From NCBI RefSeq assembly GCF_029626235.1, contig NZ_JARUBO010000001.1:1-5998 (forward strand): DNA of 5,998 bases, read 5' to 3'. The translations under genes were made by a program, and so were the position numbers. Source of the stretch: Micromonospora sp. WMMD1120 (GTDB lineage Bacteria; Actinomycetota; Actinomycetes; Mycobacteriales; Micromonosporaceae). Below, piece after piece: positions 1-5,998 of this stretch. The notes beneath the pieces are model-generated. The model was not told the DNA's origin and ran no database searches. It saw only the letters and a list, made by a program, of their open reading frames with translations. The stretch's first letter is position 1; each line of letters starts with the position of its first letter.

Positions 1-3000
1 ACCTGCAACGGGTCGCCGACGCGGCCGGCGTCGACCTGGCCGAGGTGTACCCGGCCGCGGATCTCGACCTGGCCCGGGCACACGCGAACAAGCGCGTGCA
101 GGTCGGCAACCGCGGCTACGACCTGACCCTCGATCTGCCGAAGTCGTACTCGATCCTGACCGCGCTGGCCCCGGCGGACCTGGCCCGGGAGCTGGAGGAC
201 GTCTACCTCGACGCGGTCCGCGAGACGGTCAGCGCGATGCAGGGGTGGGCCGGCTACGGGATGCGCGGGCACCACGGCGACGGCCAGCGCGCACAGCGGG
301 TCGACGGGACCGGGCTGCTGGGCTGGATGACGGTGCACCGCACCGCCCGGCCAGTCCCGGGTGCCGCCCCGGATCCGCACCTGCACGCCCACCTCACGCT
401 GCTGAACCTGGTCAAAGGCACCGACGGGAAGTGGTCGACGATCGGCGCCGGCGGCCGCGACATCCACCGCCACGCGCACGCCGCCGACGCCCTGGTCAAG
501 GCCCGACTGCGGGCGATGACCCACGCCCGGTGGGGAATGGAGTGGGTCCGCGACGAACGGACCGGGGCGTGGGAGGTCGCCGCCGTCCCGGCCGACCTGC
601 GCACCCGGATGTCGAAGCGGGCCGCCCAGGTCGAGGCCGCGATGCGCGACGCCGGCGTCGACCCGGCCGCCACCACCGCCCGGCAACAGAAGGTCGTCGC
701 GGCGCAGACCAAGGAGGCCAAGCAGCCCCCCGGCGCCGGCGGAGACCTGCGCGTCGAGTGGCACCGCCAGGCCCTGACCGCCGGCGTCGACCCGCCCGCG
801 GTGGTGGCGGCCGCGACGCCCGGCCCGAGCCACCCACCGCCGCGGCCCAGCCCCCAGGAGGCCGCCGCCCACGTGTTCCGACCCGAGGACGGGCTGACCG
901 GGCACCGGAAGGTCACCACCCGCGCCGAGGTCCTCGCCGCCGTCCTGGACGCCACCGGCCCGGCCGGCGTCGACGAGCTGGCCGACGCCGAGCAGCTCGC
1001 CGACCAGGTCCTCGCGCTCGACGTCGCCGTGGCGCTGCCGCCGGCCGGCGCGGTGCACCTGTCCAACGCCGACCGCTACACCAGCGCGGACATCGTCGAC
1101 GCCGAGCGGGCGGTGCTCGCGGCCGCCCGGGACCGGTACGCGAGCACCACCGCAGTGCTCGACGAGCAGACCATCGCGCTCGCGGTGGCCCAGTTCGAGA
1201 CCGCCAACGGTTTCACCCTCAGCGCGCAGCAGCGGGCGGTTCTCGACCGCCTCGCCGGCGGCGGGCACGGGGTTGACGCCGTGATCGGTGTGGCCGGCGC
1301 GGGCAAGACCACGCTGATGGCGGTGCTGCGCAGCGCCTACGCCGCGACCGGTCAGGTGGTCGCCGGCGCCGCCACGGCGGCCGTGGCCGCGCAGAACCTG
1401 CAGAGCGAGGCGGGCATCGAGTCCCGCACGATCGCCTCCTGGCTGCACCGCATCGACGCAGGTCCCGGCCTCGCCGGCGTCGACGTCCTGGTGGTCGACG
1501 AAGCCGCGATGGTCGACGACCGGCACATGGCCCGGCTCCTTCACGCCGCCGGCGCCGCCGGGGTGAAGGTCGTCGGGATCGGTGACCCGCAGCAGCTCAA
1601 GGCGGTCGGGGTCGGCGGTACCTTCGCCGCCGTGCACGACCTGCTCGGCGGGCTCACCTTGACCGACAACCGGCGTCAGCGCGACGTCGACGAGCGGGCC
1701 GCGCTGGCGCTGTGGCGCACAGACGCCCGCCGCCAGGCCCTGTACCGGTGGGCCGACGCCGGGCGGATCCACGCCACCGACACCACCGCGGCCGCGCACA
1801 CCGAGCTGATCGCCACCTGGTCGACCGAGCGGACCCGCTGGGACGACCCGCACGACCGCATCCAGCACCTGCTGGTCCTCGCGCACACCAACGCCGACGT
1901 CGACGAGCTGAACCAGCGGGCCCGCGCGATCCGGATCGCCGCCGGCGAGCTGCCCGGCCCGCAGCGGGTCTACCAGCTGCGCGACGGCGGCACACTGACC
2001 CTCGCGCCCGGCGAGCAGGTGCTGCTGCGGGTCAACGACCGCCGCCGCCAGGGCGTCGACGTCCTCAACGGATTCCGCGGAATCGTCACCGCCCTCGACG
2101 ACCGCGGCCGGGCCGAGGTCGAATGGCGCCAGCCCGGCCCCGACGGCCCGCAACTGGCCCGCGCGTGGGTCACGCCCGCCTACATCGCCGGCGGTGGGGT
2201 GAGCCTCGGATACGCGATCACCGCAGCGAAGGCGCAAGGGCTGACCGCCGACCGGACCCTGGTCTACGGCAACGGGATGCAGGCCAACGTCCTGTACCCG
2301 GCGATGTCACGCGACCGGCGCCGCGCCGACCTGTGGCTCGCTCTCGACCCACTCGAAGACCCGGCCGACCGGGTACGCCTCGGCGCCCCCGCCAGCGCCG
2401 CCGAGATACGCCAACGCGCCGTCGACGCCTACGCCACCGCCGTCGAACGCGACCGGCCCGACGGCATCGTGCTGGCCGAGCTCGGCCAGACACCGCAGCC
2501 CATCACCCTCCGTCCCGTCGTCCCGGCGCCCCGCCGCGACCCCGACACCACGCCGCGTGTGGCTCAGCCGGTCGGCGACGTCGACGCGCTCGCCGCCCGC
2601 GTCGACGCCCTCGACGACGAACTGCTGCGCCAGCCGACCGCGCGGGAGGTGCTGCGCGAACGGCTCCAGCACGCCGCCCTGACCACCGCCCAGAAGCAGG
2701 TCGCGCAGGAGCACACCCGACGCGAGGTCATGGGCGAGTTGCGGGCCATCGCCGCCGGCGAACAGCCCTCCGGCCGGCTCACCCGCGAGCAGCTGCGCGA
2801 CGGCCTGGCCGTCGTGCGCGCCGAAACCGCCCGCCGCCAACGCCAGGCCGCCCTGGCCGCCGGCGGCCGCGCCGAACACGTCCCCGACGGCGCCAGCACC
2901 CACGTGTCCTGGCGGCAACGCCCGCACGGCCAGCTCACCGACGCGCAGCTACGCGCCGCGATCGGTGAGGCCGACACCGTCATCGCGCGTACCCACCACG

Positions 3001-3725
3001 ACATCACCCGGCGCCTGGCCGACGCCGCCGAGCAACTCGCCGCCGCCCGCGACGGTACCGGCCCCTCGATGCAGGCCCTGACCGCGCAGCGCGACCAGCT
3101 CCGCGCGGCCGCCGACGCCGCCACCACCGTGGACCAGGCCCGCCAGGACGCCGCCGCCGCCCGGCAGGCCGCCACCGACGCCCGGACCCGAGCCCAGCAG
3201 CTACACGCTCAGTCGCAGCGCAACCCGCTGCTGCTGCGCCTGGCCGGCACCAGCCGCGCCGAGCTGGCCGCCCAAGCCGTCGCCGCCGCACAGCAGGCAC
3301 AACGCCACGACCACGCCGAGAACACCGCGCAGGCCCGCGCCCGCCACGCCGCACCCATCGCGCGGGCGACCCCCGACGCCGCCGAGCGGCTGACCGCGCT
3401 GCACCGCGACTGGCCCGCGCGCGTGGCCCAGGCCAAAGCCCTCGACGTCGCCAACGCCGAACAGCTCCCCACCGGCCGGGCCATCACCCACACCCGCGAG
3501 CACGCCACCCGCTGGCAGCGCCGCAGCGAAGCGCTACGCGCCGAAGCCGCGCTACGCCAGCGCTTGGACCCACTGCTCGCCCGCGCCGAAGACCTCGCCC
3601 GCCAAGCCCAGCAGACCCGCCAACGCACCGACCAAGCCCACGAGCAGGCCACCCAACGCCGCGCCCCACAACCCACCCACGAGCCCCGGCCCACCATCGA
3701 CCGGGGCCCGTCACTGGGCATGTGA
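1..3725 (+). CDS. mobF: MOBF-family (TrwC/TraA-type) conjugative relaxase-helicase, 5' end outside window
   Basis: This protein would nick one strand at the transfer origin, stay covalently attached to it, and unwind the DNA during conjugation. The frame is open from base 3, so the gene starts upstream. Residue numbers here count from the in-frame GTG at 45, which is probably internal. The relaxase part shows GYDLTLDLPKS (24-34) and the metal-binding three-histidine motif HLHAH (His112, 114, 116). The catalytic tyrosines, normally at the extreme N-terminus, are not in the window. A Pro-rich linker (about 258-270) leads to a RecD-like helicase: Walker A GVAGAGKT (415-422), Walker B VVDEAAM (483-489), GDPQQL (513-518), NRRQ (542-545), AKAQG (728-732) and YPAMSR (751-756). 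Residues about 850-1226 are a Gln/Ala/Arg-rich, probably helical tail. The gene ends in ATGTGA and is convergent with the next gene. The family is clear; the specific symbol is a family name. Confidence 0.93.
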   Translation, partial: LQRVADAAGVDLAEVYPAADLDLARAHANKRVQVGNRGYDLTLDLPKSYSILTALAPADLARELEDVYLDAVRETVSAMQGWAGYGMRGHHGDGQRAQRVDGTGLLGWMTVHRTARPVPGAAPDPHLHAHLTLLNLVKGTDGKWSTIGAGGRDIHRHAHAADALVKARLRAMTHARWGMEWVRDERTGAWEVAAVPADLRTRMSKRAAQVEAAMRDAGVDPAATTARQQKVVAAQTKEAKQPPGAGGDLRVEWHRQALTAGVDPPAVVAAATPGPSHPPPRPSPQEAAAHVFRPEDGLTGHRKVTTRAEVLAAVLDATGPAGVDELADAEQLADQVLALDVAVALPPAGAVHLSNADRYTSADIVDAERAVLAAARDRYASTTAVLDEQTIALAVAQFETANGFTLSAQQRAVLDRLAGGGHGVDAVIGVAGAGKTTLMAVLRSAYAATGQVVAGAATAAVAAQNLQSEAGIESRTIASWLHRIDAGPGLAGVDVLVVDEAAMVDDRHMARLLHAAGAAGVKVVGIGDPQQLKAVGVGGTFAAVHDLLGGLTLTDNRRQRDVDERAALALWRTDARRQALYRWADAGRIHATDTTAAAHTELIATWSTERTRWDDPHDRIQHLLVLAHTNADVDELNQRARAIRIAAGELPGPQRVYQLRDGGTLTLAPGEQVLLRVNDRRRQGVDVLNGFRGIVTALDDRGRAEVEWRQPGPDGPQLARAWVTPAYIAGGGVSLGYAITAAKAQGLTADRTLVYGNGMQANVLYPAMSRDRRRADLWLALDPLEDPADRVRLGAPASAAEIRQRAVDAYATAVERDRPDGIVLAELGQTPQPITLRPVVPAPRRDPDTTPRVAQPVGDVDALAARVDALDDELLRQPTAREVLRERLQHAALTTAQKQVAQEHTRREVMGELRAIAAGEQPSGRLTREQLRDGLAVVRAETARRQRQAALAAGGRAEHVPDGASTHVSWRQRPHGQLTDAQLRAAIGEADTVIARTHHDITRRLADAAEQLAAARDGTGPSMQALTAQRDQLRAAADAATTVDQARQDAAAARQAATDARTRAQQLHAQSQRNPLLLRLAGTSRAELAAQAVAAAQQAQRHDHAENTAQARARHAAPIARATPDAAERLTALHRDWPARVAQAKALDVANAEQLPTGRAITHTREHATRWQRRSEALRAEAALRQRLDPLLARAEDLARQAQQTRQRTDQAHEQATQRRAPQPTHEPRPTIDRGPSLGM

Positions 3726-3763
3726 CCCCGCCACGCTGCCGAAACGCGCTACGCTCGCAGGCG

Positions 3764-3811
3764 AAGACCCCGGCCAGCCTCTGCCCCGCAAGGGCACGCA
3801 GCCGGGGTTTT
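3764..3811 (+). terminator. Likely intrinsic terminator after the relaxase gene
   Basis: An 11-bp stem pairs 3764-3774 (AAGACCCCGGC) with 3801-3811 (GCCGGGGTTTT), with one G-U pair. The enclosed 26 bases contain a second small hairpin, TGCCC (3782-3786) with GGGCA (3792-3796), so the structure is branched. The run GTTTTGA gives a short T-tract on the plus strand, 39 bases after the relaxase stop codon. Read from the minus strand the tract is weaker (TCTT), so the structure fits the plus-strand gene best but could act both ways between the two convergent genes. Confidence 0.7.
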
Positions 3812-3820
3812 GACATCCCC

Positions 3821-3844
3821 CTGCTCGACGAGCAGCCCGTCGGG
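3821..3844. repeat. Two abutting odd palindromes next to the minus-strand stop codon
   Basis: CTGCTCG-A-CGAGCAG (3821-3835) is a perfect 7-bp inverted repeat around one base. It is followed without a gap by CCCG-T-CGGG (3836-3844). The pair ends exactly at the stop codon of the minus-strand RHH gene. As RNA the larger one can form a 6-bp stem with a 3-base loop, so a terminator without a U-tract for that gene is possible. No T-run follows on the minus strand, and a protein-binding site is an equally open reading. Confidence 0.4.
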
Positions 3845-4243
3845 TCAGCGCGGCGGGTAGGCGTACTCGAGCACGGTGGAGACGAGTTCGCTGCGGGAGA
3901 CGGCGCGGTGCGCGGCGACGAGCTGGTCCAGGACCCGGCGGTTGGCCGGGGTGGTCTTGAACGTCCAGGGCACCCGGCCGGCGTCACCGCGGCGGTCGAC
4001 CGGGTGCCGGGCGAACAGGCCACCAGAAGCCACGTCGGGCACCGCGCGGCGAGCAGCCAGGAGCGCGGGCAACTGCTCCTGCGCGCTCTCGATGGCGTCG
4101 TAGACGACCGCGGCGTTGGTACGGCCACGCTTGTCCGCGCGGATCTGCTCAGGCACGTGAGGCAGTACGTAGACGGTGATCTGACGAGTGGTGTCACCAG
4201 CATCCGCGCTGGCCGTCGGCGGCGGGGCTACGCGAGGGGCCAT
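3845..4243 (-). CDS. Small ribbon-helix-helix DNA-binding protein, paralogue of the parA partner
   Basis: This is a 132-residue protein when started at the ATG at 4243-4241. The frame stays open to 4480, but that extension would cover the whole intergenic region and the parA start, and it has no counterpart in the paralogue. The start is weakly supported: AGGG lies only one base before the ATG. A short Ala/Pro-rich N-terminus precedes a strand-helix-helix block starting at QITVYVLP (21-28) and continuing through GRTNA (40-44) and QLP (57-59). A second block runs from RVPWTFK (90-96) through SRSELVSTVLEYA (116-128), typical of the RHH (Arc/MetJ/CopG-like) fold. Both blocks match the protein encoded at 5402-5998 (23 of 46 and 23 of 43 residues, counted by eye). 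It is transcribed away from parA and convergent with the relaxase gene. Likely role: a second centromere-binding or regulatory protein of the partition locus. DNA binding is inferred from the fold only. Confidence 0.78.
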   Translation of the reverse strand: MAPRVAPPPTASADAGDTTRQITVYVLPHVPEQIRADKRGRTNAAVVYDAIESAQEQLPALLAARRAVPDVASGGLFARHPVDRRGDAGRVPWTFKTTPANRRVLDQLVAAHRAVSRSELVSTVLEYAYPPR

Positions 4244-4268
4244 GCCCTGATCAACGATGAAACGGCAT

Positions 4269-4359
4269 CGTGGAAACCGATAGCCCAAACCAATAGTCGT
4301 TAGCGATAGCGAGTCTAAAAAGCGAGAAAGCGGAGCGAGCGAGCATAAGGAGCGGGGGA
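4269..4359 (+). repeat. Degenerate 13-bp tandem array (candidate iterons or parS)
   Basis: Laid out in rows of 13 from 4269, the sequence shows two sets of repeated words on the same period. AAACCGATAG begins at 4274 and AAACCAATAG at 4287, with a weaker copy TTAGCGATAG at 4300. AGCGAG begins at 4308, 4321 and 4334, exactly 13 bases apart. The rows starting at 4282, 4295, 4308, 4321 and 4334 all begin with AG; the row at 4347 (AAGGAGC) is decayed. The units drift along the array, so this is not a simple clean repeat. An origin iteron array is an alternative to a centromere, but no replication initiator gene lies in the window. Confidence 0.5.
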
Positions 4360-4361
4360 GT

Positions 4362-4403
4362 GGTGCGTGCCCCAGTCGCCCGATCGAGCGTGGGCATGGC
4401 ACC
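4362..4403. repeat. Imperfect inverted repeat upstream of parA
   Basis: GGTGC-G-TGCCC (4362-4372) is the reverse complement of GGGCA-TG-GCACC (4392-4403), apart from one versus two unpaired bases in the middle. The spacer is 19 bases. The repeat lies between the 13-bp array and the perfect inverted repeat nearer parA. It could be an RNA structure in the parA leader or a split protein-binding site. GC-rich DNA produces such pairs by chance fairly often, so support is modest. Confidence 0.3.
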
Positions 4404-4415
4404 CTCTGCGAGCAG

Positions 4416-4439
4416 GCACTACGCGCCCGCACGTAGTGC
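4416..4439. promoter_or_regulatory. Perfect 8-bp inverted repeat, candidate operator of parA
   Basis: GCACTACG (4416-4423) and CGTAGTGC (4432-4439) are exact reverse complements separated by 8 bases, giving a 16-bp arm-to-arm spacing. The site ends 30 bases before the parA start codon and is not part of any gene. Symmetry and position suit a dimeric repressor or partition protein acting on parA transcription; a hairpin in the mRNA leader is the alternative. There is no T-tract after it, so it is not an obvious terminator. Confidence 0.45.
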
Positions 4440-4458
4440 ACAACCGCCACTCGCTGAT

Positions 4459-4462
4459 GGAG
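4459..4462 (+). promoter_or_regulatory. Ribosome binding site that favours the GTG start of parA
   Basis: GGAG lies seven bases before the GTG at 4470. The alternative in-frame ATG codons at 4482 and 4515 have no Shine-Dalgarno-like sequence before them. This decides in favour of the longer form, although the ATG at 4515 would give the N-terminus most typical of ParA proteins. Confidence 0.6.
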
Positions 4463-4469
4463 CCCACCG

Positions 4470-5405
4470 GTGACGCTCACGATGTTCGATAGTCAGTTCG
4501 CCCGTACCGCGGCCATGGACCGGATCGTGGCGATGGTCAACGACAAGGGCGGGGTCGGAAAGACCACCCTGGTGTCGAATCTGCTGGGCCAGCTCGCGGC
4601 CGCCGGGTACAAGGTGCTCGGGGTCGACCTGAACCGCCAGGCCAACATGTCCGACGACCTTGGCTACCGTGACCGCACCGAGGTCGACGACCAGGGGGAG
4701 CAGCTCTACGAGGCGATCCGCCGGCCCGGCAAGAACCCGCTGGTGGCCCACGAGGTGCGGCCCAACCTCTGGGTGGTGCCCGGCGGCCGGGAACTGGCCG
4801 CGCTGACCCCACTGATCACGATGAACATGCAGCAGGAGGGCCGCGCCGCGTACCTGGGCCTGGCCGCTGCCCTGGCACCGATGGCGGCCGACTACGACCT
4901 GATCCTGATCGACTCGCCGCCGGAGAACATCGTCCTGGTCGACCTGGCGCTCGCCGCCGCCCGCTGGACGATCATGCCGACCCGGTCGGACACCGGTGGG
5001 CTGATCGGCATGAAGCTCACCGCCGAGCGGTTCCGCACCGCCCGCGAGATCAACCCCACCCTCGGGCTGCTCGGCGTGGTGCTGTTCGCGACCCTGTCCG
5101 GGGCCCGGGCGATCCACGCCGAGGTCAAGGAAGACGTCGCCGCCGCGTTCGGCGGGCAGAGCCCGATGCTGGCCTCCACCATCCGCTACTCCGAGCGGGT
5201 CGCCCGGGACGCGCGCCGCGCCGGCAAGCTCGCCCACGAGCTGGAGATCGAGGCCGCCGCGCAGCCGGCGTTCTGGGAAGCCCTACGCCAGGGCCGCAAG
5301 CCCGGACGACACAGCACAGCCACCGCCAGCGTCTCCGCCGACTTCCGCGCCCTCGCCGCCGAGGTGCTCGACATCATCGCCGCCCAGGAAGCCACCCAGG
5401 CGTGA
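4470..5405 (+). CDS. parA: ParA-family partition ATPase
   Basis: ParA proteins bind ATP, coat the nucleoid and move plasmid copies apart through a centromere-bound partner that stimulates ATP hydrolysis. In this 311-residue protein the deviant Walker A box is KGGVGKTT (26-33) with signature Lys26. The A' region reads VDLNRQAN (52-59), keeping Asp53 and Gln57 but with Asn-Arg where DPQ is usual. The Walker B region is LILIDSPP (144-151) with Asp148. There is no N-terminal helix-turn-helix, so it is of the short ParA type seen with small RHH partners or in Soj-like systems. The GTG start is chosen because GGAG precedes it at good spacing; starting at the ATG at 4515 would remove 15 residues without touching the ATPase core. 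Its stop overlaps the next start (GTGA, 5402-5405), so the two genes form an operon with coupled translation. Confidence 0.92.
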   Translation: MTLTMFDSQFARTAAMDRIVAMVNDKGGVGKTTLVSNLLGQLAAAGYKVLGVDLNRQANMSDDLGYRDRTEVDDQGEQLYEAIRRPGKNPLVAHEVRPNLWVVPGGRELAALTPLITMNMQQEGRAAYLGLAAALAPMAADYDLILIDSPPENIVLVDLALAAARWTIMPTRSDTGGLIGMKLTAERFRTAREINPTLGLLGVVLFATLSGARAIHAEVKEDVAAAFGGQSPMLASTIRYSERVARDARRAGKLAHELEIEAAAQPAFWEALRQGRKPGRHSTATASVSADFRALAAEVLDIIAAQEATQA

Positions 5406-5998
5406 GCGCGGACTCCGAGAACCTCAGCGACCTGTTCGGCCCCTCCGCCGCAGCCTCCGTCTCGACGGCCGCCAACACCCTCGCGGGCCGGCTACCCGAC
5501 CGCCGCACCAGCGCCGTGGACGCGGTCGCCGCCAACGCCACGCCAGCAGCTCGCGTCACCCAACAGCCCCAGCGGAGCGAGAAGACGACGCCTGTGGCCA
5601 GGCCGCAGACCGAGCACCGGCACGACGACGGCGACGCGGACGACGACCTGCCCGCGCAGATCAGCGTGTACGTGCTGCCCGCCGTCGTCACCACGGTCCG
5701 GCGTACCCGCAACGGCCGCACCAACGCCCAAATCGCATTCCAGGCCATCACCGCACTCCGCGACCAACTGCCCGAGCTGGTGGCAGCACACCGCAGGACC
5801 GCAGCCAAACCGTCCGCCGCGGTGGGACCCTTCGCGCCGCAGCCCGGCGACCGGAGTAGCAGCACACGCCGTGTCCTGTGGACCTTCAAAGCAACCGGCC
5901 GTAACCAGCGAGTCCTGGACAAAATCGTTGGTGAAGCCGGAGCCGGCTCCCGGTCCGAGCTCGTCGCTGCCGCGCTGGAGGCGCATTTGCTACGCCGT
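5402..5998 (+). CDS. ParA partner: RHH-type centromere-binding protein (ParB-like), 3' end outside window
   Basis: The frame from the GTG at 5402 is open for 199 codons to the edge. The paralogue ends at the matching point, so the stop probably lies just beyond. The start overlaps the parA stop as GTGA, with AGGAAG about ten bases upstream. Residues 1-84 look disordered: Ala/Thr/Arg-rich, then acidic (DDGDADDD, 75-82). Residues 86-133 form a strand-helix-helix block (QISVYVLP 86-93, GRTNA 105-109, QLP 122-124). After a Pro/Ser linker, residues 157-199 form a second block (RVLWTFK 157-163, SRSELVAAALEAHL 183-196) typical of RHH proteins. There is no classical ParB nuclease-like or helix-turn-helix domain. 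By position it is the centromere-binding partner and likely autorepressor of the parA operon, comparable in role to ParG or omega. Its flexible N-terminus could contact ParA, which is inference. Confidence 0.85.
   Translation, partial: MSADSENLSDLFGPSAAASVSTAANTLAGRLPDRRTSAVDAVAANATPAARVTQQPQRSEKTTPVARPQTEHRHDDGDADDDLPAQISVYVLPAVVTTVRRTRNGRTNAQIAFQAITALRDQLPELVAAHRRTAAKPSAAVGPFAPQPGDRSSSTRRVLWTFKATGRNQRVLDKIVGEAGAGSRSELVAAALEAHLLRR

Larger units (their letters stand above)
4244..4469. promoter_or_regulatory. Divergent intergenic region: candidate partition centromere and promoters
   Basis: These 226 non-coding bases separate the minus-strand RHH gene from parA, so both promoters should lie here. 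The region is visibly less GC-rich around 4250-4320 than the genes. It holds a 13-bp periodic array, an imperfect inverted repeat and a perfect inverted repeat, described separately. In known type Ib partition loci the RHH protein binds short repeats beside the operon, which serve as both centromere and operator; that role here is inference. No convincing -35/-10 pair was found. The best single match is TAGACT on the minus strand (bases 4317-4312), which resembles an actinobacterial -10 but has no good -35. No promoter can be named for parA. Confidence 0.5.

Noticed and set aside
245..1276. Long plus-strand frame inside the relaxase gene
   Set aside because: The translation is almost all Arg, Pro, Gly and Ala, the usual shadow of a GC-rich gene read in another frame; the relaxase frame carries all the motifs.
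3764..3811. tRNA or structured small RNA
   Set aside because: The fold is a branched hairpin ending in a T-tract with no cloverleaf, anticodon arm or CCA-like end; a terminator is simpler.
3722..4303. Open frame on the plus strand starting at a GTG that overlaps the relaxase stop codon (GTGA)
   Set aside because: The overlap looks like translational coupling, but the frame runs through the terminator hairpin and lies antisense to the RHH gene, whose protein has clear homology to the one at 5402. Its own translation has no recognisable domain.
4244..4469. Intergenic region as the conjugation origin oriT
   Set aside because: MOBF relaxases often act near their own gene, and inverted repeats are present, but no known nic-site sequence was recognised and the repeats fit a partition locus better.
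4244..4480. N-terminal extension of the minus-strand RHH gene up to 4480
   Set aside because: It would cover the repeat array, both inverted repeats and the parA start. Its translation is low-complexity and unlike the paralogue's N-terminus. The ATG at 4243 is the sensible start.
5374..5986. Minus-strand open frames (5374-5922 and 5492-5986) opposite the right-edge gene
   Set aside because: They are antisense to the 5402 frame, which has paralogue support, operon overlap with parA and RHH motifs. The antisense translations show no domain.

Overview
The window is very GC-rich, and its genes use G or C at nearly every third codon position. With GTG starts and the gene content, this points to an actinomycete (high-GC Gram-positive). 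The content looks like plasmid or integrative conjugative element backbone: a conjugation relaxase beside a plasmid-type partition locus. No host genes, rRNA, tRNA, insertion sequence or CRISPR array is visible. Species and replicon type cannot be told from this sequence alone.

Layout. Positions 1-3725 (+) hold most of a large MOBF (TrwC/TraA-type) relaxase-helicase. Its N-terminal end, including the catalytic tyrosines, lies left of the window. Positions 3726-3844 are a convergent gap with a terminator-like hairpin and two small palindromes. Positions 3845-4243 (-) hold a small gene for a ribbon-helix-helix (RHH) type DNA-binding protein. Positions 4244-4469 are a divergent intergenic region with a degenerate 13-bp tandem array, an imperfect inverted repeat and a perfect 8-bp inverted repeat. 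Positions 4470-5405 (+) hold a ParA-family Walker ATPase. Positions 5402-5998 (+) hold a second RHH-type protein whose start overlaps the parA stop by 4 bases and which runs off the right edge.

How they fit together. The relaxase would nick and unwind the element for transfer. ParA and its downstream partner look like a type Ib-style segregation pair (ParA plus a small RHH centromere-binding protein), with the repeat-rich intergenic region as candidate centromere and operator. The notable point is that the minus-strand gene is a clear paralogue of the parA partner: about half of the residues match over two aligned blocks. The single parA is therefore associated with two divergently transcribed RHH adaptors on either side of the repeats. 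Each adaptor also seems to carry two RHH-like modules in one chain. This is the part of the window most worth follow-up; the rest looks like ordinary actinobacterial plasmid backbone.
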